Shown here in pieces: positions 40,585 to 49,200 of a stretch of 64,000 nt of DNA. The stretch is from Nodosilinea sp. WJT8-NPBG4 (lineage in GTDB: Bacteria > Cyanobacteriota > Cyanobacteriia > Phormidesmidales > Phormidesmidaceae). Where the stretch lies: the NCBI GenBank assembly GCA_019359285.1, contig JAHHHQ010000020.1, positions 1-64,000 of the forward strand, written 5' to 3'. The notes under the pieces are model-generated. The model searched no databases, was not told where the DNA came from, and saw nothing but the letters and a program-made list of their open reading frames with translations. Position 1 is the stretch's first letter. Each line of letters begins with the position of its first letter. A program made the position numbers and the translations under genes.

Positions 40585-42045
40585 ATGGCTCCGATCGAGG
40601 TCTTAAAGCAAGTTTCTGATGTGATTTGGGAAATTCCTACATCCTACAAAGCGGGGATGCGGGTGCCTGCGCGACTTTATGGCACAGAAAAGCTGATCCG
40701 AGAACTCGATGATGCCGTTTATGACCAAATTACGAATGTGGCAACGCTGCCTGGAATCACGAAATATGCACTTTGTATGCCCGATGGTCACTTTGGCTAT
40801 GGCTTTCCGATCGGGGGCGTTGCCGCAATGGACATCGAGCAAGGAGGTGTCATTTCTCCGGGCGGCATTGGGTTTGATATCAATTGTGGAATGCGGCTGG
40901 TGACGACGAACTTAACGTATAAAGACGTGAAGCCTCATTTGAAGGAACTGGTCGATAAGCTGTACGATCGCGTTCCGGCGGGAGTCGGTAGCACTGGTTT
41001 TGTAAAACTCGCGCGCAACGACTTTCGCAAGGTGGTTGAGCAAGGCGCGCAATGGTGCATCAACAATGGCTATGGCTGGGAAGATGACCTGGAATTCATG
41101 GAAGAACAGGGGTGTATCAAGGGAGCCGATGCCAGCAAAATCAGTGAGAAAGCGATCGATCGCGGGGTTCATCAAATTGGCACGTTGGGATCAGGAAATC
41201 ACTATCTGGAAATTCAAGTTGCCAAGCGAGAAAACGTTTTTGACAACGTGTTGGCAAAGCAGATGGGGATTACCAAATCTGATCAAGTGGTGATCATGTT
41301 CCACTGCGGAAGTCGAGGCTTTGGGCATCAAGTTGCAACCGATTACTTGCTCAGATTTCTTAAAGTCATGGATAGCAAGTATGGGATTAAGATTCTCGAT
41401 CGAGAACTCGCCTGTGCCCCCTTTGATTCTCCCGAAGGGCAAGCCTATTTTGCCGCGATGAAGTGTGGCATCAATATGTCGTTTGCCAATCGCCAGGTCA
41501 TTTTGCATCGAATTCGAGAAGTGTTTTCTCAAGTGTTTGGGCAATCGGCAGAAGATCTGGGAATGCAGCTTGTTTATGATGTGTCGCACAACACCGCGAA
41601 GTTAGAAAAGCATTTTGTAGATGGCAAGGAGCGATCGCTGCTGGTTCACCGCAAAGGAGCCACTCGCGCCTTTGCTCCTGAAATGGCTGATCTCCCAGAA
41701 CGCTACAAAGAAACAGGACAACCCGTAATCATTGGTGGCAGCATGGAAACGGGCTCCTACTTGCTCACGGGAGTTGCGACTGGCGATCAAACGTTCTATA
41801 GCACGGCTCACGGGAGCGGACGCAGCATGAGTCGAACGAAAGCTCGGAAAATGTGGCGCGGAGATGTACTACAAAAGCAAATGCAGCAACGGGGCATCTA
41901 CGTTCGCAGTACCTCTTACTCAGGACTAGCAGAGGAAGCAGGCGGCGCTTACAAAGACGTAGATGAAGTGATCGAAGCGGCAGAACTGGCAGGTATTAGT
42001 CAACGAGTCGCAAAGCTAACGCCGATCGGGAACATTAAGGGGTGA
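40585..42045 (+). CDS. rtcB: RNA-splicing ligase RtcB
   Basis: 486 residues from MAPIEVLKQVSDVIWEIPTS, preceded by GGGAAGGTG as ribosome-binding site; the ATG at 40531 is too far upstream. RtcB joins RNA 2',3'-cyclic phosphate or 3'-phosphate ends to 5'-OH ends using GTP and Mn2+. Motifs: CMPDGHFGYGFPIGGVAA, GGIGFDINCGMR (metal-binding Asp98 and Cys101), GSGNHYLEIQ, FHCGSRGFGHQVATDY (metal His), and TAHGSGRSMSR containing the His that is guanylylated. All key residues appear present. It is the first gene of a four-gene operon. Confidence 0.97.
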   Translation: MAPIEVLKQVSDVIWEIPTSYKAGMRVPARLYGTEKLIRELDDAVYDQITNVATLPGITKYALCMPDGHFGYGFPIGGVAAMDIEQGGVISPGGIGFDINCGMRLVTTNLTYKDVKPHLKELVDKLYDRVPAGVGSTGFVKLARNDFRKVVEQGAQWCINNGYGWEDDLEFMEEQGCIKGADASKISEKAIDRGVHQIGTLGSGNHYLEIQVAKRENVFDNVLAKQMGITKSDQVVIMFHCGSRGFGHQVATDYLLRFLKVMDSKYGIKILDRELACAPFDSPEGQAYFAAMKCGINMSFANRQVILHRIREVFSQVFGQSAEDLGMQLVYDVSHNTAKLEKHFVDGKERSLLVHRKGATRAFAPEMADLPERYKETGQPVIIGGSMETGSYLLTGVATGDQTFYSTAHGSGRSMSRTKARKMWRGDVLQKQMQQRGIYVRSTSYSGLAEEAGGAYKDVDEVIEAAELAGISQRVAKLTPIGNIKG

Positions 42046-42048
42046 ATT

Positions 42049-42945
42049 ATGCCAAGACGCACCCCATTAACCGTTGTGACAGGACCGCTGGGAAGCGGCA
42101 AAACAACACTACTGCGCCACATCCTGAGCATGGTGCCTCGCAAACTGGCGATTCTGATGAATGAGTTTGGCGAGATTGCGATCGACGCTAAAATTCTGCA
42201 AGGCAAGAATGTTGAAATGGCAGATTTAGGCGGCGGTTGCGTCTGCTGTTCCCTGCTGGGTGAATTTGAAGCAGCGGTGGATGAAATTATTGCAACCGTC
42301 AATCCGGATCAGATCATTGTGGAAACAACGGGCGTGGCGGAACCGGATGCGTTGGTGTTTGATATTCAAGAAAGCTTGCCCCAAGTGCGGCTCGATGGGG
42401 TTGTCACCGTGGTGGATGCCGATGGACTAGTCGCGTATCCCCAAATTGGGCATACCACCCGGATTCAAATTGAATCGGCTGACCTGATTCTGTTGAACAA
42501 AGTTGATTTGGTGACGGAAACTGAGTTAGAAACCATTATCCATAAACTTCAGTCATTTAATGAAGTGGTGGTTATTGTTCGCACCGAACGGTGCCAAGTT
42601 GATCTGGATCTATTGTTTGGTATTGGTCGAGAACGATTACAACCTGCTCCGCATCATCAACATCAGATAGAGTTTGAATCGTTTAGCTACACCTCTCAAT
42701 TGGTTTACGATCGCGCTTGTTTTGAAACCTTTGCAGATTCGCTTGTTTCTGATGTCTATCGAGCAAAAGGATTCATTCAATTTCCGGAGGGTGCGCATCT
42801 CTTCAACTTTGTGGCGGGACGCTGGGATTTAGAGCCGTTTGATGCTCCTGCGACAGAACTGGTCTTTATTGGCAAACAAGTGAGTCAGTCTCAATCTGAT
42901 ATTTGCGATCGCCTGCAATCTTGTGAACGCGCGTCAGGAGAATAG
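42049..42945 (+). CDS. COG0523 (CobW/ZNG1-type) GTP-binding metallochaperone
   Basis: 298 residues in the G3E GTPase family. Walker A is TGPLGSGKTTLLRHIL (residues 11-26), the metal-binding CxCC lies in GGGCVCCSLLGEF (Cys64, 66, 67), followed by ETTGVAEPDALVFDIQ, VVDADGL and the base-contacting NKVD. A short His stretch (PHHQHQIEFESF) precedes the C-terminal CobW_C domain. Such proteins load metals, often zinc, onto client enzymes. It starts three bases after the rtcB stop and ends four bases before the archease start, so it is translated with the RNA-repair genes; a metal-delivery role for them is inference. Confidence 0.93.
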   Translation: MPRRTPLTVVTGPLGSGKTTLLRHILSMVPRKLAILMNEFGEIAIDAKILQGKNVEMADLGGGCVCCSLLGEFEAAVDEIIATVNPDQIIVETTGVAEPDALVFDIQESLPQVRLDGVVTVVDADGLVAYPQIGHTTRIQIESADLILLNKVDLVTETELETIIHKLQSFNEVVVIVRTERCQVDLDLLFGIGRERLQPAPHHQHQIEFESFSYTSQLVYDRACFETFADSLVSDVYRAKGFIQFPEGAHLFNFVAGRWDLEPFDAPATELVFIGKQVSQSQSDICDRLQSCERASGE

Positions 42946-42949
42946 CCCC

Positions 42950-43381
42950 ATGCCTTACGAATTTCTAGAGGAGGTTGCAACGGCAGATATTGCCTTCCAT
43001 GCCTGGGGGACCACTTTGGAGGAAGTGTTCAAGGCGGCTGGGGATGCGGTAATGAACACGATGATTGAAAATCTCGACGCGATCGCACTCTCCCAAACGC
43101 GCACGTTCAATCTAGAAGAAGATGCCCTCGACTTATTGTTATTCAACTTTTTACAAGAGTTTGTCTACTACAAAGACAGCGAACTACTTTTACTGAGGAC
43201 ACGACAGGTTCAGATCGAAGAACAGGCATCGATTTATCATCTGAGCGCAACTACCCAAGGCGAACAATTGGATCGCGATCGACATCACCAGCGAGTAGAT
43301 GTTAAAGCGATAACACTGCATCAGTTTGAACTGAAAAAGACCGATACAGGTTGGAGCACACAAGTCATTCTAGATATTTAA
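42950..43381 (+). CDS. Archease (RtcB cofactor)
   Basis: 143 residues from MPYEFLEEVATADIAFHAWG; an earlier frame start inside the preceding gene is rejected. Archease enables multiple turnovers and guanylylation of RtcB. Family blocks: TADIAFHAWGTTLEEVFKAA, LDLLLFNFLQEFVYYKDSEL and HQRVDVKAITLHQFELKK, with acidic metal-binding residues (ATADIAF, ALDLLLF). Located between the GTPase and rtcA genes with four- and one-base gaps. Confidence 0.93.
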   Translation: MPYEFLEEVATADIAFHAWGTTLEEVFKAAGDAVMNTMIENLDAIALSQTRTFNLEEDALDLLLFNFLQEFVYYKDSELLLLRTRQVQIEEQASIYHLSATTQGEQLDRDRHHQRVDVKAITLHQFELKKTDTGWSTQVILDI

Positions 43382-43382
43382 T

Positions 43383-44474
43383 ATGTTACAAATTGATGGT
43401 TCCTACGGCGAAGGTGGGGGACAAATTCTGCGAACAAGCTTCAGTTTAGCGGCGATTACAGGACAGCCAATTCGGATCGATCGCGTTCGCGCCCGACGGG
43501 CAAAGCCGGGACTCGCGATCCAACATCTCACCGCAGTCAGAGCGGCAGCAGTGCTTTGTCAGGCAAAACTTATCGGTGACACTGTTGGTTCGACTCAACT
43601 AGAGTTTATTCCGACACAACCAGTCCAAGCCGGAAACTATACCTTTGATGTGGCTGAAACCCTGGGAACTGGATCAGCCGGAGCCGTAACGCTCATTCTG
43701 CAAACTGTTTTACTTCCCCTAGCATTGACAGCAGGCAACTCAACCGTAACGTTAAAAGGGGGGACATTCATTCCCTTCAGCCCACCTGCTTCATATATTG
43801 AGCAAGTGTATTTGCCCGCCTTGCAGCGTATGGGAGTTCAGGCAGAGGTTGAAATCCTGGCTTGGGGCTGGTATCCACGCGGAGGCGGTGAAATTCAACT
43901 CCGAGTGAGCGGCGGTGGGGGTAGTGTTGGTTCTCTCAAGCCGATTCAGTTACTAGAGCGTGGATCTCTACAGCAGATTAAAGGACTCGCGATCGCTACT
44001 GAACTCCCGTCTCACATTCCCCAGCGCATGGCACGTCGTGTAGAAAACTTGTTAGAGGAAGCTCAACTTAAAGCACAAGTGGAAGCACGACGATTAAAGG
44101 GTGTGGGTGCAGGGGCTGGCATTTTTCTGACCGCCGACTATGAACAAACAAGAGCAGGCTTTGGAGCCATTGGAAAACTTGGATTACCTGCCGAAGAAGT
44201 GGCAGCGATCGCAGTTCAAGAATTTCTAGATTTCCACAAGGCTGGAATGCCCGTTGATCTTCATCTAGCTGATCAATTACTCTTACCTGCGGCGTTGGCA
44301 TCGAGCTCTAGCCAGTATCGAGCTGCCCAGATTAGTCTGCATCTATCAACAAATGCTTGGGCGATCGAGCAATTTGGTCTAGCAAAAATCTCGCTTAACC
44401 AAGCAAATCACCAAGTTACTGTCGTCCCTTCAATTCGAAAAAGAACTAGCGAAACTGCTGAGTCAAGGCGATGA
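43383..44474 (+). CDS. rtcA: RNA 3'-terminal phosphate cyclase
   Basis: 363 residues. RtcA converts RNA 3'-phosphate (or 2'-phosphate) ends to 2',3'-cyclic phosphate with ATP, making substrates for RtcB. It opens MLQIDGSYGEGGGQILRTS, then RVRARRAKPGLAIQHLTAVR, AGAVTLILQTVLLPL, GGTFIPFSPPASYIEQV, GWYPRGGGEIQLRV, VDLHLADQLLLPAAL and SLHLSTNAWAIEQF; the His of the HxxTN segment is probably the adenylylated nucleophile. Length is a little above the usual 340. It follows archease after one base. Confidence 0.95.
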   Translation: MLQIDGSYGEGGGQILRTSFSLAAITGQPIRIDRVRARRAKPGLAIQHLTAVRAAAVLCQAKLIGDTVGSTQLEFIPTQPVQAGNYTFDVAETLGTGSAGAVTLILQTVLLPLALTAGNSTVTLKGGTFIPFSPPASYIEQVYLPALQRMGVQAEVEILAWGWYPRGGGEIQLRVSGGGGSVGSLKPIQLLERGSLQQIKGLAIATELPSHIPQRMARRVENLLEEAQLKAQVEARRLKGVGAGAGIFLTADYEQTRAGFGAIGKLGLPAEEVAAIAVQEFLDFHKAGMPVDLHLADQLLLPAALASSSSQYRAAQISLHLSTNAWAIEQFGLAKISLNQANHQVTVVPSIRKRTSETAESRR

Positions 44475-44581
44475 CGATATTGGCTTTGATAGATGCTGCT
44501 GAAACCATTATTCGTTGTCTAAAACCGTTTGATGCAAATCCTCTTTGGTTTCCGAACGCTTTAGACAAAATTTTGAGCTGA
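44471..44581 (+). CDS. Possible 36-residue ORF overlapping the rtcA stop
   Basis: The ATG overlaps the rtcA stop (ATGA). The product begins TILALIDAAETIIRCLKPFD and ends FPNALDKILS. It is not recognised. The coupled position favours real translation, but it could be the remnant of a lost gene. Confidence 0.35.
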   Translation: MTILALIDAAETIIRCLKPFDANPLWFPNALDKILS

Positions 44582-44635
44582 GGTCACATTCAGCATATCT
44601 CTAGAGATCTTTAAAGACAGGGCATTTGTTGACTC

Positions 44636-45358
44636 ATGAGTACGTTAGAAATCGGCACAAGTGGATGGAATTACAAACACTGGGTAGAACGATTTTATCC
44701 AGCTAAACTGCCAAGTAAACAACAGTTAGGATTCTACGCTCAGCACTTCTCAACCGTTGAAGTTAATTTTTCTTTTTATCGGTTGCCTCCGCGATCGACC
44801 TTCGCCACTTGGCATGACCAAACCCCAGACGATTTTTTGTTTGCTGTCAAAGCAAGCCGTTATCTAACACACCTCAAAAAGCTCAAAGACCCCCAAGAAC
44901 CACTTGCACGATTAATCGAGGCGGCTTGCGGACTGCAAGAAAAGCTAGCGGTGATTCTGTTTCAATTTCCTCCTAACTGGCATCTTGATCTGGAGCGCCT
45001 TGAGGCATTTCTAGAGGTGCTACAATCCTATCAAAATTGCCGTTATACTATGGAATTTCGGCATCCAAGCTGGTTAATCCCGAAAGTATACGAACAGCTA
45101 GAGCGATCGCAACTTGCGCTTTGTTTGCCCATTAGTCCAACTGTTCCGCTCGATGTGCGATTAACAGCATTGTGGACGTATCTACGATTTCACCATGGGC
45201 AATCTGCGATCGCATACGACCAGTCTGAGCTAATGCGTTGGGCAGAGCAAATTCAGTCTTTTCTCGCTCAGAATATTGATGTTTATGCTTACTTTAATAA
45301 TGATGCTGAAGGGTATGCTCTTCAAAATGCGAATGAGTTGAAGAAGTTGATGAAATAG
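44636..45358 (+). CDS. DUF72 domain protein
   Basis: 240 residues with a TIM-barrel-like DUF72 domain: EIGTSGWNYKHWVERFYPAK, FSTVEVNFSFYRLPPRSTFA, DFLFAVKASRYLTHLKKLKD, LAVILFQFPPNWHLDLERLE, YTMEFRHPSWL and the closing DVYAYFNNDAEGYALQNANE. The YxYFNND(x)xGxA signature is clear. Biochemical function is unknown; DUF72 proteins recur near DNA or RNA repair genes. It sits about 160 bases after rtcA on the same strand and may belong to the same transcript. Confidence 0.92.
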   Translation: MSTLEIGTSGWNYKHWVERFYPAKLPSKQQLGFYAQHFSTVEVNFSFYRLPPRSTFATWHDQTPDDFLFAVKASRYLTHLKKLKDPQEPLARLIEAACGLQEKLAVILFQFPPNWHLDLERLEAFLEVLQSYQNCRYTMEFRHPSWLIPKVYEQLERSQLALCLPISPTVPLDVRLTALWTYLRFHHGQSAIAYDQSELMRWAEQIQSFLAQNIDVYAYFNNDAEGYALQNANELKKLMK

Positions 45359-45455
45359 ACCTCGATCAAGGTATAGATCTATTGTTTGCCTCTTCTCAGC
45401 CTCTTCTCATTGGCTGATGTCCTCACATGGGTAGGCCGCTGTAGGCAAACGTTCA

Positions 45456-46127
45456 TCAGCCGGCGACTTGCCCAGTGAAAACTGCCAATTGGGCGTCAAA
45501 AGCACGTTTGAAGGCAGGCCGCGCTTCGCCACGGGCGACGTAGGCGGCGAGGGTCGGATATTGCTCCAAAATACCCGAGCCGCTCAGTCTGCGCAGCACC
45601 TGCACCATCAGTAGGTCACCAGCGCTGAACCCATCGTCGAGCCAATCGGCATCACCAAGCCGATTAGCAAGGTCATCTAACCGGCTACGGATGCGATCCT
45701 CGACGAGGGGCAGACGCTCCTCATACCAGGTCTTGTCGCGTTCCAAGTACATCGCGGCTTCGCGCTGAACGACGGGCGGCTCCACCGTGGCGATCGCTGC
45801 AAACATCCAAGTGATGGCGCGCGCTCGGGCATTCGCATCCTGTGGCAGAAGACCGGCATGGCGCTCCGCGATATGGAACACGATCGCCCCCGACTCGAAC
45901 AAGGCGAGACCACCTTCTTCGTAGGTTGATATTTGCCCGAAGGGATGAAGCGCACGATGGGTAGCTTCCTTCATCGCATTGAATGAAATGAGACGAACGT
46001 CGTAGGGCTGACCCACTTCCTCGAGCGCCCAGCGCACGGGCATGTCACGCGCTAGCCCCTGTCCGCGATCGGGCGACTGTTCAAAGGCAGTGATGGTCGG
46101 GACTGTTTGAGAACTCTGGTTGCGCAT
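45456..46127 (-). CDS. Glutathione S-transferase family protein
   Basis: 223 residues from MRNQSSQTVPTITAFEQSPD. The N-terminal thioredoxin-like domain contains DMPVRWALEEVGQPYDVRLI, HPFGQISTYEEGGLALFESG (the ESG block contacts glutathione) and AIVFHIAERHAGLLP. The C-terminal helical domain has WMFAAIATVEPPVV and DWLDDGFSAGDLLMVQVLRR with the N-capping box-like SAGD. AGGAG-type sites precede the start; the longer frame from 46193 is rejected. Its GC content is higher than its neighbours' and it is on the opposite strand, so it may be a separate arrival. Confidence 0.9.
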   Translation of the reverse strand: MRNQSSQTVPTITAFEQSPDRGQGLARDMPVRWALEEVGQPYDVRLISFNAMKEATHRALHPFGQISTYEEGGLALFESGAIVFHIAERHAGLLPQDANARARAITWMFAAIATVEPPVVQREAAMYLERDKTWYEERLPLVEDRIRSRLDDLANRLGDADWLDDGFSAGDLLMVQVLRRLSGSGILEQYPTLAAYVARGEARPAFKRAFDAQLAVFTGQVAG

Positions 46128-46625
46128 TTGCTGCTCCTTTGTGGATTGTGTGCTTGCTCTCGTTAGTCGAATGGCGCAACACAAAATCGACAACCCACAG
46201 GATTTTCACCGATAGCAAACTGTAAGCCTAACTATGTATTAAGTGTCAAAACAGCTGGATAAGCTCTCTCGCTGGGTGTTTATTCAGCAGCTTTTGGGTT
46301 TGCAATCTACAAGAGCAACTGTGACTTCGATAAATTGGAGGTTGATAGCGAAGTTTGTTTGCCGGGAAAGGTTGGTGCAGAGCAACCCAACCTACAGCGA
46401 AGAACGCGATCGCACTGAGGCCTTCTAACGGCGGCAGGTCTTTCATGGCAAAAGTCTACCACCCTCGCTCACTCGCCGGTACCTGTCAACCCAGTTGAGC
46501 AATTACCTTCATTACACGGTCTTTGGAGGTATGGCGATCGCTCCAATAGTCATCCCATTAGTAGGAGGCAGGAGCATGATTTGTTATTTAGGATGTTTGT
46601 ACTGTGAAGATGATTAGTCGGAACA
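46128..46625. other. Intergenic region
   Basis: About 500 bases. GGTTGGTGCAGAGCAACCCAACC (46369-46391, shown here as GGTTGG..CCAACC) is a small inverted repeat resembling the common cyanobacterial GGTTGGGTT repeat. No convincing gene or RNA was found. Confidence 0.4.
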
Positions 46626-47155
46626 ATGCGCCGATTGCTTGTGGGCTTAGACGGTACAATTCGAGAACCACTCAACAGGAAACGGTATTTTCAGCATCCT
46701 CAAGATCAGCAAATCATTGTAGGGCCTGACGTTGCATCTCATTCCTATTCAGACGAGTGGGCTATTGCTGGCATTACCAATCAGGGTGGTGTTGCAGCAG
46801 GCTATAAGTCTATTCAAAGATGTATTGAAGAACAGCAATACACACTGGAATTATTTCCGCAGCTAAAAGAAATTTACTTTTGTCCTAACTTTGAAGGCAA
46901 AAAATGTTTTCGCGTGACTCGTCACAATGTTCATAACCATAGTAAAGCAAAGTGGTCGGAACAGTACCGTAAACCGGCGCGGGGATGTTGAGTTTAGCAA
47001 TGGTGCAACATAATTGTACACCCCAAAATATCTGGTATGTGGGTGATCGCCCTAAAGATGAAGAAGCTGCGCGTCGAGCCAGAGTGCAGTTTCAATGGGC
47101 AGAAAATTGGATTAAAAAACATCAAGCGGCGGTTGCTCCCCTTATTCCCTTGTGA
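46626..47155 (+). pseudogene. Frameshifted HAD-family phosphatase (polynucleotide kinase 3'-phosphatase-like)
   Basis: The first part (46626-46991) reads RRLLVGLDGTIREPLNRKRY, DEWAIAGITNQGGVAAGYKS, ELFPQLKEIYFCPNFEGKKC and runs out of frame at KPARGC. The next frame continues the same protein: GMLSLAMVQHNCTPQNIWYV, GDRPKDEEAARRARVQFQWA to a stop at 47155. Adding one G in the CCGGCGCGGGG stretch near 46977 restores KPGAGMLSL. In addition, motif I reads GLDGT where HAD enzymes need DxDGT: the nucleophilic Asp is Gly (GGC versus GAC). Both defects suggest a decayed HAD phosphatase of the PNKP/histidinol-phosphatase-like group. Confidence 0.75.
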
Positions 47156-47161
47156 CGTAAT

Positions 47162-48238
47162 ATGTTCCTCGCTCAGATCCTATTCACTTCGTTGCATATC
47201 TTCTGGAGTCGATTGCGATCGCCCCAATCGTTCTGGAGTGTGTTTGCGATCGCTCTGAGTTTAAGTTTCGTTCTTTCTGCTTGCAATGCTGGCAATCTTA
47301 GCCGATACGTTGCGTTTCCCCAATTTAGTTTTGGTCTTGACCGAGAGCAAGTTGTTCGAGTCGGACACCAAAAATATGGAACGTTAAGCATTGTCAGAAT
47401 GCAGCGGGCGATCGAAAAGCAATTACAACCCTTGGGTGTAACCGTCCGTTGGAACCAGTTTGCAACTGGACCTCAATTGTTAGAGGCACTCAACGCAGGT
47501 CGGCTTGATTTTGGACATACCGGAGAAGCTCCCCCAGTTAACGCTCAAGCCGCAGGCGCTTTGCTCCTCTACGTTGGGACTCAGCCACCTAATCCAAAAG
47601 GGGAGGCAATTTTGGTGCCGCCGGATTCCCCCATTCGTGAAATTGCTGACTTAAAGGGAAAAAAGATTGCGTTTAACAAAGGCTCCAATGTCCATTACTT
47701 TGTCGTTAAAGCGTTAGAAAAAGCCGGGCTGGACTATACCGCTGTGAAACCCGTTTTCTTGCCGCCAGCGGATGCACGAGCTGCCTTTGAACAAAAAAAT
47801 GTGGATGCCTGGGCAATTTGGGACCCCTACTTTGCTGCGGCAGAACACGCAACCGATGCGCGCATCCTCACAGACGGGCAAGATATTGTGGCAAATCGCG
47901 AGTTTTTTCTGTCTTCACAGCACTTTGCTCAAACCCATCCCGATCGCCTCAAGATTGTCTTAGAGGTGATTGCTGAAACGGCTAAATGGGCAAAACCGCG
48001 TCCCAGAGAGGTTGCTACGCTCATCTCACCGCTGCTGGGTATTGATGTAGATGTGCTGGAACAAGTTTCTGCTCGAACCAGCTATGGTTTGAACCCAATC
48101 ACGCCAGAAGTGATTGCCTATCAGCAAGAACTAGCGGACACCTTTTATCGGCTTAAATTGATTCCCAAACAAATTGATGTGCAGCAGGTAGCTTGGATGG
48201 AGCAACAGCCCATCAGCCAACGTGAAAACGATCGCTAA
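47162..48238 (+). CDS. ssuA: Aliphatic sulfonate ABC transporter, substrate-binding protein
   Basis: 358 residues. A signal segment (FAIALSLSFVLSACNAG) ends in a lipobox-like LSAC, suggesting a lipoprotein. The periplasmic-binding fold matches SsuA: VVRVGHQKYGTLSIVRMQRA, WNQFATGPQLLEALNAGRLD, FGHTGEAPPVNAQAAGALLL, KGKKIAFNKGSNVHYFVVKA and VDAWAIWDPYFAAAEHATDA. It captures alkanesulfonates as sulfur source. The longer N-terminus before the signal may mean that the true start lies a little downstream. Order ssuA-ssuC-ssuB on one strand. Confidence 0.92.
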   Translation: MFLAQILFTSLHIFWSRLRSPQSFWSVFAIALSLSFVLSACNAGNLSRYVAFPQFSFGLDREQVVRVGHQKYGTLSIVRMQRAIEKQLQPLGVTVRWNQFATGPQLLEALNAGRLDFGHTGEAPPVNAQAAGALLLYVGTQPPNPKGEAILVPPDSPIREIADLKGKKIAFNKGSNVHYFVVKALEKAGLDYTAVKPVFLPPADARAAFEQKNVDAWAIWDPYFAAAEHATDARILTDGQDIVANREFFLSSQHFAQTHPDRLKIVLEVIAETAKWAKPRPREVATLISPLLGIDVDVLEQVSARTSYGLNPITPEVIAYQQELADTFYRLKLIPKQIDVQQVAWMEQQPISQRENDR

Positions 48239-48250
48239 TATCCTAAACCT

Positions 48251-49063
48251 ATGACAACACTGCAACGACACAGGAATTTAGATATGCAACGGGGAACAAA
48301 GGAGGCGATCGGGAAATTCGTCCCCTGGATTTTGCCCATCGTTTTGCTGATTCTTTGGCAAATGCTGGTGAAGTTTGGCTGGCTCTCAACTAGAGTCTTA
48401 CCTGCACCATCGGATGTCGTTGTTGCAGGGATTCGTCTTGCCCAAACGGGAGAACTATCTCGCAATCTGATGATTAGCACGATTCGTGCCATTATTGGAT
48501 TTTCCATTGGAGGGGTAATCGGTTTCGCATTAGGCTTACTCAATGGAGTTTCCCGTCCTGCCGAAAAAGCATTGGACACTTCGGTCCAAATGATCCGCAA
48601 CATTCCCCACTTAGCCTTAATTCCGCTAGTCATCCTATGGTTTGGTATTGGAGAAGAATCGAAAATATTTTTAGTTGCGTTAGGGGTGTTTTTCCCCATT
48701 TATCTCAACACGTTTCATGGGGTTCGCACCGTCAATCCTGAACTCATTGAAATGGCAAAGTCTTATGGGTTACGCGGATGGAATTTGTTTAGCAAAGTGA
48801 TTTTTCCCAGTGCATTGGGTTCCATTTTAGTTGGGGTGCGTTATGCACTTGGCATCATGTGGTTAACGCTAATTGTGGCTGAAACCATTACGCTTGACTC
48901 TGGAATTGGATATATGGCGATGAATGCTCGTGAGTTTATGCAAACGGATGTCGTCGTTCTTAGCATTCTCATGTACGCCATGTTGGGCAAGTTGGCAGAC
49001 AGTATCACTCGTACACTTGAAAAGAAATGGTTGAAGTGGAATCCCAACTATCAATCGGTTTGA
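48251..49063 (+). CDS. ssuC: Aliphatic sulfonate ABC transporter, permease
   Basis: 270 residues with six membrane helices (IGKFVPWILPIVLLILWQML, TIRAIIGFSIGGVIGFALGL, LIPLVILWFGIGEESKIFLV). The EAA loop that docks on the ATPase is ELIEMAKSYGLRGWNLFSKV followed by IFPSALGSILVGVRYALGIM. Helices near the end include NAREFMQTDVVVLSILMYAM. An alternative start at Met15 (48293) exists. It is 12 bases after ssuA. Confidence 0.93.
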   Translation: MTTLQRHRNLDMQRGTKEAIGKFVPWILPIVLLILWQMLVKFGWLSTRVLPAPSDVVVAGIRLAQTGELSRNLMISTIRAIIGFSIGGVIGFALGLLNGVSRPAEKALDTSVQMIRNIPHLALIPLVILWFGIGEESKIFLVALGVFFPIYLNTFHGVRTVNPELIEMAKSYGLRGWNLFSKVIFPSALGSILVGVRYALGIMWLTLIVAETITLDSGIGYMAMNAREFMQTDVVVLSILMYAMLGKLADSITRTLEKKWLKWNPNYQSV

Positions 49064-49072
49064 TTGATATCC

Positions 49073-49147
49073 TGTGGGGCGAAGCATTCGCATTAGAAAA
49101 TTGAAGTTAAGATTTAAGATTTTCGATGCGAATGCTTCGCCCCTACT
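49073..49147. repeat. MITE-like inverted repeat between ssuC and ssuB
   Basis: GTGGGGCGAAGCATTCGCAT at 49074-49093 is mirrored by ATGCGAATGCTTCGCCCC(TAC) at 49126-49146, a near-perfect 20-bp inverted repeat around a 32-base AT-rich centre. GGGGCGAAGCATTCG is a repeat I remember as abundant in cyanobacterial genomes. The right arm contains the ATG that would extend ssuB, which argues for the downstream start. Confidence 0.8.
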
Positions 49148-49200
49148 CAAACACATTTTTATCAACTTTTCAATCCAGCTTTTCAACAAGGTATATCACC

